Part shown: one piece after another, positions 25,344 to 34,388 of the stretch
How the letters are laid out: every line of letters begins with the position of its first letter
Position numbering within the stretch: position 1 is the stretch's first letter
Assembly: GCA_052061695.1 (NCBI GenBank)
Contig: JBPZEY010000005.1
Length of the DNA stretch: 64,000 nucleotides
Strand: one strand, 5' to 3'
Source: Alkalicoccus luteus
GTDB taxonomy: Bacteria; Bacillota; Bacilli; Bacillales; Salisediminibacteriaceae
The notes under the pieces: model-generated
Database searches by the model: none
Seen by the model: the letters and a program-made list of their open reading frames with translations, nothing else
What the model was told of the DNA's origin: nothing
Made by a program: the position numbers and the translations under genes

Positions 25344-25380
25344 AAGACCGGTATGAGGCATCCTCGTAACGGTCTTTTTT
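25344..25380 (+). terminator. rho-independent terminator (copy B)
   Basis: AAGACCG...CGGTCTT stem with an internal GAGG/CCTC helix, followed by TTTTTT. Inner and outer sequence match copy A at 24776-24806. It lies just downstream of the stop codon of the convergent sodium-channel gene and could end transcripts arriving from the carotenoid side. Confidence 0.75.
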
Positions 25381-25384
25381 CGTG

Positions 25385-26176
25385 TTATCGGTCCTTATCG
25401 CGCAGCAAAATATCCTTGATTTCCTGAATGTCCTGGCGCAGCGCCTCGTTTTCTCTGTACAGGCGCTCCATGTTTTCCTTCTGCGCTTCCTCGTCTTCGT
25501 GCCCGAGATAATCGAGAATGACAGCAACGACAAGGTTCAGAATCACGAGGGCCCCGATGACGATGAAGGAGACGAAGTAGAACCAGGCCCATGGAATTTC
25601 GGCAATAACCGGCCGCGCTACCTGACTCGCCCACGATTCAAACGTTACCACCTGAAGCAGAGTAAACAAAGACGTATGAAAGCTTCCGAAAAATTCATAC
25701 GGCAGCACTCCACGGAAAAACGTCGTTCCGATAATCGCATAAATCGAAAAGATCAGGGCCGTCAGACCAAGAATACCCGTCAATGCCGGCAGCGAGCGCA
25801 TGAGCGAATCAATGATTTTCCGCAGAGCCGGTATAGCCGGGATCATGCGGATCAAGCGCAGCACGCGGATCAGACGAAGCACGCTGACGAGCGGTGTGTT
25901 ATAAAAGATAAGGCTGAGGGCGACGATCGTAAAATCGAAAATGTTCCACCGTTCAGAAAAATAACCGCGAACCCCGAGACCGATTATCTTGAGCACAAGC
26001 TCGACGACAAAGATCCAGACGATAATCGTATCGAGCAGCAGCAGAATTGAATCTCCCGGCCGATAGGATTCCGCTACAATGACAAGACCATTCAACAGAA
26101 TGACCCCTATAATGACAGGCTGAAACAGGCGGTGCTCGACCAGCCGTCTGATGGTATCACGAAATGATGACTGCAT
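25385..26176 (-). CDS. NaChBac-type voltage-gated sodium channel
   Basis: 263 aa, one six-helix channel subunit (four assemble). S4 voltage sensor VLRLIRVLRLIR (99-110) has Arg at 101, 104, 107 and 110, every third residue. Pore helix and selectivity filter TFESWAS at 178-184 (NaChBac has TLESWAS; Glu is the sodium-selecting residue). S6 is NLVVAVILDYL, then an acidic neck and a C-terminal coiled coil (about 229-258) that ties the tetramer. In alkaliphilic Bacillus the homologue NavBP brings sodium in for pH homeostasis and chemotaxis. Stands alone. Confidence 0.93.
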   Translation of the reverse strand: MQSSFRDTIRRLVEHRLFQPVIIGVILLNGLVIVAESYRPGDSILLLLDTIIVWIFVVELVLKIIGLGVRGYFSERWNIFDFTIVALSLIFYNTPLVSVLRLIRVLRLIRMIPAIPALRKIIDSLMRSLPALTGILGLTALIFSIYAIIGTTFFRGVLPYEFFGSFHTSLFTLLQVVTFESWASQVARPVIAEIPWAWFYFVSFIVIGALVILNLVVAVILDYLGHEDEEAQKENMERLYRENEALRQDIQEIKDILLRDKDR

Positions 26177-26511
26177 ATATGTAATCCGTCCTTCTTTAAA
26201 ATAATCACGCTCCTGATTATAGCATGAATGCTGCTGTTTGACTCGATCTTACAGCGTTAAAGGCGCTGCATCAGCCCGAATTTCGCAAGCTGCAGTCTAC
26301 GGAACCAGCGAAGGGTCCTGAATGACTCGCCGGCCTGTGATAATTACGTAACGTCCAGCGCAGGTCACGTAAGGGCGGGCAACGATACCTGACGCCGCAA
26401 GATCGAGATAAACCTTCAGCTGCTGAAACAAGACTTTAGAACTCCGGAAAGCGGCAGACGCTCGCATAAGCGGAGTTTTCATTCACAGCCGGTTTCCTGC
26501 TCTCCGATTAT
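26177..26511. other. gene-free spacer between channel and his operon
   Basis: About 335 bp with no supported gene. One 61-codon frame on the minus strand (26297-26482) has no ribosome site and no recognisable motif. It should contain the promoter of the sodium-channel gene, but I see no strong -35/-10 pair. Confidence 0.5.
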
Positions 26512-26551
26512 AAAAAACACTGAAAAAGGAGGCTTTCCCCCTTTTTCAGTG
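26512..26551 (-). terminator. terminator of the his operon
   Basis: Minus strand: CACTGAAAAAGG/CCTTTTTCAGTG stem closed by GGGAAAGCC loop sequence, then TTTTTT, 10 bp after the hisI stop codon. Confidence 0.9.
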
Positions 26552-26560
26552 CTCTGTCAA

Positions 26561-27196
26561 CTAGACACCTTTTTTGCCGCTGTGCCGTTCTTCAAGACGC
26601 TTGAGTACATCGTCGACGGAAAGCTTCTGCTCCTGCAGAAGAACAAGCCAGTGGTAAAGAAAGTCTGCACTTTCCCAAACGAGCTCCTGCTTATCGCCGT
26701 TTTTCGCCGCAATAATAATCTCAGACGCCTCTTCGCCGACCTTCTTGAGAATCTTATCGATTCCCTCTTCAAACAAGTACGTCGTATAAGAGCCTTCCGG
26801 CATCGTCTGCTCCCGTTCTGCCAGGAGCCGCTCGAGCTCTTCAATGACGGCAAAGCGATTGGCTGCCGGCGCTTTCTGCAGCATGCTTTTGCTGAAGCAG
26901 CTCACCGCACCGGTGTGACAGGCTGGTCCAGCCGGTTCCACCAGTACAACGAGAGCGTCCTGATCGCAGTCAAAACGGACATCTGTCACTCGCTGCGTAT
27001 TGCCGGATGTCGCTCCCTTGTGCCAAAGCTCCTGGCGGGAACGGCTGTAAAACCACGTTTCACGTGTTTCCAGCGTTTTCTCCAATGATTCTTTATTCAT
27101 ATAGGCAAGCGTGAGAACTTCTTTCGTTGCCTGATCCTGAACGATCGCAGGGATCAGCCCCTGATCGTCAAACGTTAGTTCTTCGATTGCTGTCAT
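26561..27196 (-). CDS. hisI: Phosphoribosyl-AMP cyclohydrolase / phosphoribosyl-ATP pyrophosphatase
   Basis: 211 aa bifunctional HisIE. HisI half (1-110) has WFYSRSRQELWHKGATSGN and the metal-binding DCDQDALV...GPACHTGAVSCF. HisE half (about 118-205) is the all-alpha pyrophosphatase with EEGIDKILKKVGEEASEIIIAAKN. It performs steps 2 and 3 of histidine synthesis. Last gene of the operon, overlapping hisF by 4 bp. Confidence 0.97.
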   Translation of the reverse strand: MTAIEELTFDDQGLIPAIVQDQATKEVLTLAYMNKESLEKTLETRETWFYSRSRQELWHKGATSGNTQRVTDVRFDCDQDALVVLVEPAGPACHTGAVSCFSKSMLQKAPAANRFAVIEELERLLAEREQTMPEGSYTTYLFEEGIDKILKKVGEEASEIIIAAKNGDKQELVWESADFLYHWLVLLQEQKLSVDDVLKRLEERHSGKKGV

Positions 27197-27951
27197 CGGA
27201 TTGGAATCCCCTTTTCTTTAAGATACGCTTTTACTTCTGCCACAGATGTTTCGCGGTAATGAAAAATGGAAGCCGCAAGCGCTGCATCCGCTTTTCCATT
27301 TACAAATACAGATTCAAAGTGAGCGGCACTGCCGGCTCCTCCGGATGCAATTACCGGCACCGAAACTGCTTCGCTGACTGCTTTCGTTAGTTCTTCTGCA
27401 AAGCCGCTCTTTTCTCCATCCTCGTCCATGCTCGTCAACAGAATTTCCCCTGCACCGAGACGGACGGCCTCGGTTACCCAGGAGATGACGTCCCGCTCCG
27501 TCGGCTTTCGACCACCGTGCGTGTACACTCGCCATGAGTCTAATTCGTCATCCCATTTGGCATCCACCGCCAGCACGATACACTGGCTTCCGAAAAAGTC
27601 TGCGCCTTCTCTGATCAGCTCCGGCCGCATTAAGGCCGCCGTGTTAAGCGACACTTTATCAGCCCCGGCCCGCAGGATCCGCTTCATGTCTTCCAGAGAA
27701 TTGATGCCGCCGCCGACGGTAAACGGAATCGCAAGCTTTCCGGCCACTTCTTCGACGACGTCCACCATCGTTTCCCTTCCTTCGTGAGAAGCGGAAATAT
27801 CGAGGAAAACAAGCTCATCGGCCCCCTGCTCATCGTAAAACGATGCGAGCTCAACCGGGTCACCCGCGTCGCGGAGGTTCACAAACTGAACCCCCTTGAC
27901 GACACGGCCTTCTTTTACGTCTAAACACGGAATGATTCGTTTTGTCAGCAT
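27193..27951 (-). CDS. hisF: Imidazole glycerol phosphate synthase, cyclase subunit
   Basis: 252 aa (beta/alpha)8 barrel. Catalytic Asp11 is in IIPCLDV and Asp130 in LAVDAKWD; phosphate loops VGGGI and ASGGAG are in place. It uses ammonia supplied by HisH to make imidazole glycerol phosphate and AICAR. Stop overlaps hisI; 2 bp after hisA. Confidence 0.98.
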   Translation of the reverse strand: MLTKRIIPCLDVKEGRVVKGVQFVNLRDAGDPVELASFYDEQGADELVFLDISASHEGRETMVDVVEEVAGKLAIPFTVGGGINSLEDMKRILRAGADKVSLNTAALMRPELIREGADFFGSQCIVLAVDAKWDDELDSWRVYTHGGRKPTERDVISWVTEAVRLGAGEILLTSMDEDGEKSGFAEELTKAVSEAVSVPVIASGGAGSAAHFESVFVNGKADAALAASIFHYRETSVAEVKAYLKEKGIPIR

Positions 27952-27953
27952 GC

Positions 27954-28685
27954 TTACGACTCCTCCTTCAGCGCATCCTCCAAGGTAAGAGCATCGGTAT
28001 AAATCGCTTTACCAATGATCGCTCCGGAAATACCGTCTCCGCTGCGCGAGGCCAGCTCCTTTACGTCATCCATGCTGCTGACTCCGCCCGATGCAATCAC
28101 GCGCTTGCCGGTTGCCCGTCCAAGAGAAGCAATGGCCTCGACGTTCGGTCCGGACATCATGCCATCCTTCGAAATGTCTGTCATGATAAACGTCTCTGCG
28201 CCTGCCTCAGCGAGCCGCTTACCAAGCTCATCTGCTCTCACCTGTGACGTTTCCAGCCAGCCGTGTGTAGCAGCGTATCCGTCACGCGCATCAATTCCGA
28301 TTGCAATCCGGCTCCCGTATTTCTCCAGCATTTCTGAAGCAAACTCTGGATCGGCGACAGCCGAGCTGCCAAGAATCACACGTGCAACCCCGGCTTCCAA
28401 ATAGCGGGTTATGTCTGCTTCTGTACGGATTCCACCGCCGATCTGAATATTTGCGTCCAGCTCTTTAGCAGCACGAATAACGTGTGCATCGTTCACCGGT
28501 TTACCTGCTTTTGCCCCGTCCAAATCCACCATATGAATCCAGGAAGCGCCTTTTTCTGCAAAAGCCGCTGCCATATCGAACGGCGAATCGCCGTACACTG
28601 TTTCCTGATCGTAGTCTCCCTGCAAAAGACGGACGCACTTGCCGCCGCGGATATCAATCGCCGGATAAATAGTGAAATCAGTCAA
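27954..28685 (-). CDS. hisA: ProFAR isomerase HisA
   Basis: 243 aa (beta/alpha)8 barrel, paralogue of HisF: FTIYPAIDIRGGKCVRLLQGDY at the start, GIDARDG mid-way, GVSSMDD near the end. It isomerises N'-ProFAR to PRFAR. TTG at 28685 is chosen because GGGAGG is 8 nt upstream; a TTG two codons earlier is too close to the ribosome site. The gene starts inside the end of hisH. Confidence 0.95.
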   Translation of the reverse strand: MTDFTIYPAIDIRGGKCVRLLQGDYDQETVYGDSPFDMAAAFAEKGASWIHMVDLDGAKAGKPVNDAHVIRAAKELDANIQIGGGIRTEADITRYLEAGVARVILGSSAVADPEFASEMLEKYGSRIAIGIDARDGYAATHGWLETSQVRADELGKRLAEAGAETFIMTDISKDGMMSGPNVEAIASLGRATGKRVIASGGVSSMDDVKELASRSGDGISGAIIGKAIYTDALTLEDALKEES

Positions 28686-29304
28686 CTTCAACGCCTCCCT
28701 TCTGCTCTACAAAGTTTTTCAGCATGCTCATCCCGACACTGCTGCTTTTTTCCGGATGAAACTGTGTGGCCCAGACCGATCCGGATGCTGCGACTGCCGG
28801 CACTTCTGCATCTGCATAATCGGTTACGGCTACCAGTACCTCATCCGAACCTGCCTCCACGTAATAGGAATGCACAAAATAGACGTGCCCCTCTTCAACC
28901 TGATACAGCACCGGGTGTGCGGGCTGTTTAAAATGGAGCTTATTCCAGCCCATGTGAGGTACTTTCACACCGTTCTCCCGAAAACGGACGACCTTGCCCG
29001 GCAGCAGGCCGAGCCCCTTTGTCGATCCGTTTTCCTCGCTCTCGTCAAACAGAAGCTGCATGCCGAGACAGATACCAAGCAGCGGCTTGCCGTCACGAGC
29101 CCATTCTATAACAAACGTATCGAGCCCTCGTTTCGCAAGCTCCGCCATCCCATCACGAAACGAACCTACACCAGGAAGAATCAGCATGTCTGCTTGTTTC
29201 AGCTCGGCAGGATCTTCCGACAGAAAGGGATCGTGGCCGATTCGTTCCAGCGCTTTTGTGACGCTGTGCAGATTCCCCATTCCATAGTCGATGATACCGA
29301 TCAT
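28678..29304 (-). CDS. hisH: Imidazole glycerol phosphate synthase, glutaminase subunit
   Basis: 208 aa class-I glutamine amidotransferase. Nucleophile Cys in LLGICLGMQLLF, and the His/Glu pair in QFHPEKSS; IDYGMGNLHSV at the start is the usual opening. It feeds ammonia to HisF. Overlaps hisB by 4 bp and hisA by 8 bp. Confidence 0.98.
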   Translation of the reverse strand: MIGIIDYGMGNLHSVTKALERIGHDPFLSEDPAELKQADMLILPGVGSFRDGMAELAKRGLDTFVIEWARDGKPLLGICLGMQLLFDESEENGSTKGLGLLPGKVVRFRENGVKVPHMGWNKLHFKQPAHPVLYQVEEGHVYFVHSYYVEAGSDEVLVAVTDYADAEVPAVAASGSVWATQFHPEKSSSVGMSMLKNFVEQKGGVEVD

Positions 29305-29891
29305 GACAAACTTCCTTTCGTGGATGGAATTCCCTTCACACGCGGGTCCAGCTGAACCGCTTCATCCAGCGCACGGCCCAGCGCCTTAAATACCGCTTCG
29401 ATGATGTGATGCGCGTTCGTTCCGTAGTGTACGTTCACATGCAGGTTCATGCGGGCCTCGAGCGCGAGCTTCCACAGAAATTCTTCGATCAGCTCGGTAT
29501 CAAATGTCCCCAGCTTCTGATGCGGGATGGTGCCTTTCAGCTCAAAATGAGGCCGGTTGCTCAAATCAATTACCACGTGAGCAAGCGCATCATCCATCGG
29601 TACAAATGCAGAGCCGTAGCGGCGGATGCCCCGTTTATCACCGAGCGCTTCCTGAAGTGCAGACCCGAGCACAATACCGATGTCCTCAGTCGTGTGGTGA
29701 TCGTCAATTTCCGTATCACCACGTGCTGTCAGCTTCAGATCGAACAGCCCATGCCGCGTAAACAGATCAAGCATGTGCGTCATAAAAGGTACGTCCGTGT
29801 GCAAGTCTGCTTCTCCACTTCCATCGAGGTTCAGCTCCAGCTCAATCTGTGTTTCCTTCGTATCCCGTTTTCGTTCTGCAGTCCGGCTCAT
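29301..29891 (-). CDS. hisB: Imidazoleglycerol-phosphate dehydratase
   Basis: 196 aa monofunctional enzyme without the HAD phosphatase domain found in enterobacteria. The two Mn2+-binding motifs DDHHTTED and HHIIEAVFKALGRAL are both present. 4-bp overlaps with hisD and hisH. Confidence 0.98.
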   Translation of the reverse strand: MSRTAERKRDTKETQIELELNLDGSGEADLHTDVPFMTHMLDLFTRHGLFDLKLTARGDTEIDDHHTTEDIGIVLGSALQEALGDKRGIRRYGSAFVPMDDALAHVVIDLSNRPHFELKGTIPHQKLGTFDTELIEEFLWKLALEARMNLHVNVHYGTNAHHIIEAVFKALGRALDEAVQLDPRVKGIPSTKGSLS

Positions 29892-31168
29892 GGTCGGTCT
29901 CCCTTCTTCATGCGAATCTCAATGGCTCGTGCATGTGCTTCAAGCTGCTCCAGCCTTGCAAATGCGGCAATTTTAGCGCCGTTGTCTTTCAGCGCCTGTT
30001 CGCTGTATGATAAAATGCTCGTTTTCTTCGTAAAGTCATCCACGTTCAGCGGACTTGAAAAGCGTGCCGTGCCGTTCGTCGGCAGCACGTGATTCGGTCC
30101 GGCAAAATAGTCACCTACCGGTTCTGAGCTGTTTTCTCCAAGGAAAATAGCGCCGGCGTGGCGAATTTTAGCCATCACGTCCCACGGCTTGGCAGTATGG
30201 AGCTCGAGATGCTCCGGAGCAAGTTCATTCACAGCTGCACATGCTTTATCCAAATCGGCCGCAACGTAGATCGCGCCGTGATTATCGATCGACGGACCGG
30301 CAATTTCTTTTTTCGGAAGCGTCTGCAGCTGCTTCTCCACTTCCTGCTTCGTCTCCTCAGCCAGCTCCTGACTCGTTGTGACAAGCACAGCTGATGACAT
30401 CGGATCATGCTCAGCCTGGCTCAGCATATCGGCTGCGATGAAATCTGCATGTGCCGATTCATCTGCTAAAATGACAATTTCACTCGGTCCTGCCAGCATA
30501 TCGATGTCGATATGGCCGAAAACGAGCTGCTTCGCAAGCGTCACAAAGATGTTGCCCGGTCCGGTGACCTTATCGACCGGTGCGATTGTTTCTGTCCCAA
30601 ACGCCAGCGCAGCAACCGCCTGCGCGCCACCGACTTTATAGATTTCCTTAACGCCCAGCTCATGCGCCACAGCCAGAACGACCGGCGCCAGCTTTCCATC
30701 TGAATCCGGGGGACTCACCATGACGATTCGATCGACTCCTGCCACTTGAGCGGGGACGACGTTCATGATGATAGAGGACGGATAAGCAGCTCTCCCGCCA
30801 GGTACGTAGACGCCTGCTGCATCGAGAGGCAGAATGCGCTGGCCCAGGATCGTCCCGTCTGCCTTCGTAGTGATCCACGTTTCCCGTCGCTGCCGTTCGT
30901 GAAAATCGCGGACATTTGCCGCTGCTTCCCGGATAATGCTGCGCGTCTCTTCTGAAACGGCTGCTGCGCCGGCTTCCAGCTCTTCAGGTGTCACGCGCAT
31001 GCTGTCCATGACCGCGCCATCAAAGCGCTTTGTCAGTTCAGCTACGGCCTCGTCTCCGCGTGTGCGGACGTCCTCTAAAATCTGCTCCACCGCTCTGCGC
31101 TGCTCCGATGTGCCCTGATCAATTGAACGCTTCAGGGACATGCCGCTCGTTAGTGCTTCCAGTTTCAT
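29888..31168 (-). CDS. hisD: Histidinol dehydrogenase
   Basis: 426 aa zinc enzyme oxidising histidinol to histidine in two NAD steps. Signature region IDMLAGPSEIVILADESAHADFIAADMLSQAEHD and the C-terminal GAIFLGENSSEPVGDYFAGPNHVLPT are complete. 4-bp overlaps with hisG and hisB. Confidence 0.98.
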   Translation of the reverse strand: MKLEALTSGMSLKRSIDQGTSEQRRAVEQILEDVRTRGDEAVAELTKRFDGAVMDSMRVTPEELEAGAAAVSEETRSIIREAAANVRDFHERQRRETWITTKADGTILGQRILPLDAAGVYVPGGRAAYPSSIIMNVVPAQVAGVDRIVMVSPPDSDGKLAPVVLAVAHELGVKEIYKVGGAQAVAALAFGTETIAPVDKVTGPGNIFVTLAKQLVFGHIDIDMLAGPSEIVILADESAHADFIAADMLSQAEHDPMSSAVLVTTSQELAEETKQEVEKQLQTLPKKEIAGPSIDNHGAIYVAADLDKACAAVNELAPEHLELHTAKPWDVMAKIRHAGAIFLGENSSEPVGDYFAGPNHVLPTNGTARFSSPLNVDDFTKKTSILSYSEQALKDNGAKIAAFARLEQLEAHARAIEIRMKKGDRP

Positions 31169-31812
31169 GCTTGTTCCTCCCCGTTGATGACCTCTGCAAG
31201 CCGGTCGACCATGTCATCGATCCGGTCGGCTTTCGTGCGGTAGCTGACCGGGTTCACAATGAAGCGCGACGTAATTGGTATCATCGTCTCGAGCTCTACC
31301 AGCCCGTTTTCTTTCAGCGTCTGACCAGTGGAGACGATATCAACAATCCGGTCGGCAAGACCGACTATCGGTGCCAGCTCAATCGATCCGTTCAGCTTAA
31401 TTATTTCGACCTGCTCTCCCTGTTCACGGAAATAGTCGGAAGTCAGCTTTGGATACTTGGAAGCGATTTTCGGTGCGACATCGAGTTCGGGACTGTAGTC
31501 CGGGAGGGCCGCAACGGCCATATAGCAGGCGCTGATTTTTAAATCCAGCACTTCGTAAACGTCACGTTCTTCTTCGATCATCACGTCTTTGCCTGCAACT
31601 CCGACGTCCGCTACCCCATGCTCCACATATGTCGGCACGTCCATCGGCTTTGCCAGAATAAACTGCATGCCGGACTCCGGCACTTCCAAAATAAGTCTGC
31701 GGGAGTCATCGAATTCCGGAGGCAGATCATATCCTGCTTTGCGAAGAAGCCCGACGGCTTCTTCAAATATCCGTCCTTTTGGCATCGCAACGGTCAAGAG
31801 CTCCTGATTCAT
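31165..31812 (-). CDS. hisG: ATP phosphoribosyltransferase, short form
   Basis: 215 aa catalytic subunit of the HisG(S) type, which lacks the C-terminal regulatory domain and needs HisZ. N-terminal VAMPKGRIFEEAVGLL; PRPP-binding region near IVDIVSTGQTLKENGL. First committed step of the pathway. 4-bp overlap with both neighbours, consistent with a 1:1 complex with HisZ. Confidence 0.98.
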   Translation of the reverse strand: MNQELLTVAMPKGRIFEEAVGLLRKAGYDLPPEFDDSRRLILEVPESGMQFILAKPMDVPTYVEHGVADVGVAGKDVMIEEERDVYEVLDLKISACYMAVAALPDYSPELDVAPKIASKYPKLTSDYFREQGEQVEIIKLNGSIELAPIVGLADRIVDIVSTGQTLKENGLVELETMIPITSRFIVNPVSYRTKADRIDDMVDRLAEVINGEEQA

Positions 31813-32999
31813 GACTGCGCTCCCCCCTCTCCATTAGATCCAACATAGTACGCCGTGCGGTCGAACTGCTTGGAATATGCATCAATATTAGCAATTCCGC
31901 TGATTTCCTGAATCACAACGGAACGGCCTTCGGAACGGAGACGCTGCGCTTCAGCGAACGCTTCTTTCCGTCTTTCTCTGCTGTAAATCACGCAGACATC
32001 CTTTTTCACCGACTGTTTCGCCTGGCCAAGTGCTTCTGTCATGCGGTCGACGCGCAGACCGAAGCCCGTTGCCGGCTCTTCGTGATGAAACCGTCCGAGC
32101 AGCTGGTCGTAACGCCCGCCGCCTCCAAGCGGATACCCGAGTCCTTCGCTGTACGCTTCAAAGACGACACCGGTGTAATAGCTCATGTGCATGACGAGGT
32201 TCAAGTCCAGAATGAGACAGTCCTCTACGTCAAAATCAGCAAGCACATCAAGCAGGCTCTCCAGCTGATCAAGCGCTTTCTGACCGGCACGTGATTCGGT
32301 AATGCTGCGGGCACGCTCAATAATGGAGGCGTCCCCTTTTAGACGAAGCAGTTCCAGCAGCCGCCGCTTATCAAGCGAAGAAAGCGGAAGCTGTTCAACT
32401 GCTTTGCGAAAGCCGACATAATTTTTCTCATACAAATAACGCCGGAATTCGGAAGCCCGCTCCTCGTTGCCGAGAACTTCCTTCAAAAGAGCATTTACGA
32501 AACCGACGTGACCGACTGCCACTTGATACGTCGGAAGACCAGCTGCTTTCATAGAGGAAACCATCAGCGAGATCACTTCCGCATCTGCGCTGACCGAATC
32601 ATCTCCGATCAGCTCGACGCCTGCCTGTTCAAACTCAGCCGGACGTCCTCCTTCATACTGCTGTGCCCGAAAAACGGGAGCATCATAGGTCAGCCGCAGC
32701 GGGCGCTCCGCTGTCTTCATTGTGGAAGCAGCGATTCGTGCGATCGGTGCAGTCATATCCGGACGCAGCACGAGCGTATTGCCTTCCTGATCCAGCAGCT
32801 TAAACAGCTGTCGGTCAAGAATGGCAGATGCACTACCGACCGTTTCGTTAAATTCAACAGCGGGAGTTTCCACAAACTCATAGCCCCACTGTGTGACTTC
32901 CTGCGTCACCCCCCGCTTAATCTGCTGCTTCAGCTGATATAGCTCAGGCAATGTATCCCGCATTCCCTGCGGTTTTTCAAACATAAACAGCTTCGTCAT
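31809..32999 (-). CDS. hisZ: ATP phosphoribosyltransferase regulatory subunit
   Basis: 396 aa histidyl-tRNA-synthetase paralogue without aminoacylation activity. Class-II synthetase motif region LVLRPDMTAPIARI and GYPLGGGGRYDQLLGRF are seen. It confers activity and histidine feedback inhibition on HisG(S). First gene of hisZGDBHAFI; AAAGGAAG precedes the ATG. Upstream (33000-33158) I find no T-box (no GGTGGTACC-like element with antiterminator), so regulation is not read from the leader. Confidence 0.96.
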   Translation of the reverse strand: MTKLFMFEKPQGMRDTLPELYQLKQQIKRGVTQEVTQWGYEFVETPAVEFNETVGSASAILDRQLFKLLDQEGNTLVLRPDMTAPIARIAASTMKTAERPLRLTYDAPVFRAQQYEGGRPAEFEQAGVELIGDDSVSADAEVISLMVSSMKAAGLPTYQVAVGHVGFVNALLKEVLGNEERASEFRRYLYEKNYVGFRKAVEQLPLSSLDKRRLLELLRLKGDASIIERARSITESRAGQKALDQLESLLDVLADFDVEDCLILDLNLVMHMSYYTGVVFEAYSEGLGYPLGGGGRYDQLLGRFHHEEPATGFGLRVDRMTEALGQAKQSVKKDVCVIYSRERRKEAFAEAQRLRSEGRSVVIQEISGIANIDAYSKQFDRTAYYVGSNGEGGAQS

Positions 33000-33158
33000 G
33001 TCATCAGTCTTCCTTTCCTGTCTGTATCGATTGATTCCGGATCCCGGAACCGACCTGTTCTCCGTTCACTTTAATGTGCTAACGTGATAGAGCAATAAAG
33101 ATCTTATGACATATATTACACGCCATCCCTGCCTCCGTCAACCGGAACGGAATCGATT

Positions 33159-33197
33159 AAAAAAGCGGCCTGACAGAGCATCCCCTATCAGTACCGC
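33159..33197 (-). terminator. terminator downstream of yvoF
   Basis: Minus strand: GCGGTACTGA...TCAGGCCGC stem with a small bulge, then TTTTTT. It separates the hprK-yvoF transcript from the his operon. Confidence 0.65.
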
Positions 33198-33211
33198 CTC
33201 TCCGGCTCTGT

Positions 33212-33709
33212 TCATTTTTCCGTCTCGCCTGGACGGATCAGTTGCATCGGATTCCCGCCTACAAACGCTCCAGGCGGCACGTCTTTATGCACAAGTGTAG
33301 CCGCGGATACTACCGCCCCGTCTCCGATCGTAACACCGGGCAGAATCGTACAGTTCGCTCCGATCATGACATTGTCGCCAATGATCACATCACCCAGACG
33401 GTATTCACTGATCAAATATTCGTGTGCCAGAATCGTCGTGTTATAGCCGACTACACTGTTCCGGCCAATTGAGATGCGCTCCGGGAACATCACATCAAAC
33501 ATGACCATCAGCGCAACAGCAGCTTCCGGACCGATCTTAGCTCGCAAAAACGTACGGTAAAGCCAGTTTTTCACAGGCAGAAACGGTGTATACCGCGCCG
33601 TTTGAATAACAGCAAAGTTCCGCACCACCTTCCAGAACGGAACAGTTTTGTAGATGTGCCAGAGTGAGTTGGCGGTCTCCACCGGGTAGCTTGTCGTGTT
33701 CCGGGGCAT
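33212..33709 (-). CDS. yvoF: Left-handed beta-helix acyltransferase (YvoF-like)
   Basis: 165 aa O-acetyltransferase-like protein. Hexapeptide repeats run from about residue 83 (ISIGRNSVVGYNTTILA) through VIIGDNVMIGANCTILPGVTIGDGAVVSAATLV to GAFVGGNP. The acceptor is unknown. GAGGAGG precedes the ATG at 33709; a 10-residue upstream extension lies inside ppaX. End of the hprK-lgt-yvoD-ppaX-yvoF run, as in B. subtilis. Confidence 0.88.
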   Translation of the reverse strand: MPRNTTSYPVETANSLWHIYKTVPFWKVVRNFAVIQTARYTPFLPVKNWLYRTFLRAKIGPEAAVALMVMFDVMFPERISIGRNSVVGYNTTILAHEYLISEYRLGDVIIGDNVMIGANCTILPGVTIGDGAVVSAATLVHKDVPPGAFVGGNPMQLIRPGETEK

Positions 33710-33722
33710 GGCGCTCCTCCTC

Positions 33723-34373
33723 TCAGTGCTTTTCCACAAAGGAAATCAAATCAGTCATCTGCTCCAGCATCGCATCCGGCTCAAACCGCTGCAAATGATC
33801 GCGGCCTTTAATAGACCAGGAGACACCGGCTGAACGCGTTCCCGTGTTTTTTCCGGCGAGAATATCGTGCTCGCTGTCGCCGACCATCACCGCCTGCGCA
33901 GGCCGGCGGTTCAGCTGTCCAAGCGCGTTTAGCAGCGGCTCCGGATCCGGTTTCCATTTCGATACGTGATCGAGCGCCACGACAACTGGAAAATACTGCT
34001 CCATGTTCATCAGCTTCAGCCCTTTTCGTGCTGTATCACTTCGCTTCGTTGTGACAACTGCAAGTGAATAAGCGTGACGCTGCAAATAGTCCAGCGTTTC
34101 ATGTACCCCGTCATAGCCTTTTACCAGCTCATCATGGTGCGCGTGATTAAAGCGGCGGTAAACGCTGATCATGTCGTCAGCGTAGTCCGGATTCAGCCTC
34201 GTGAACGTCTCCGATAGAGGAGGACCGATAAACCCGGCAATGTCCTCTCTTCCGTATACTCCCGGGAAATACTGGTTCAACGTATGCTCAAACGAGGCGA
34301 CAATGAGGTCAATCGTATTGATCAGCGTACCGTCCAGATCAAACAGCACGGTATTCAGTTCGTTCTGTTTCAT
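33723..34373 (-). CDS. ppaX: Pyrophosphatase PpaX
   Basis: 216 aa HAD-family phosphatase. Motif I FDLDGTLINT with nucleophile Asp12 and Asp14; motif II VVTTKRS; motif IV region MVGDSEHDILAGKNTG. In B. subtilis PpaX hydrolyses the pyrophosphate released when HprK dephosphorylates P-Ser-HPr, and its gene lies in the hprK operon; both features hold here. Confidence 0.93.
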   Translation of the reverse strand: MKQNELNTVLFDLDGTLINTIDLIVASFEHTLNQYFPGVYGREDIAGFIGPPLSETFTRLNPDYADDMISVYRRFNHAHHDELVKGYDGVHETLDYLQRHAYSLAVVTTKRSDTARKGLKLMNMEQYFPVVVALDHVSKWKPDPEPLLNALGQLNRRPAQAVMVGDSEHDILAGKNTGTRSAGVSWSIKGRDHLQRFEPDAMLEQMTDLISFVEKH

Positions 34374-34388
34374 GTCGATTCGTCCTTT

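Noticed and set aside
26297..26482. 61-codon frame on the minus strand between the sodium channel and his operon
   Set aside because: No ribosome site, no domain, not positioned as part of an operon.
33000..33158. Possible T-box or other histidine-sensing leader before hisZ
   Set aside because: No conserved T-box sequence, no terminator/antiterminator pair and no short His-rich leader peptide seen.
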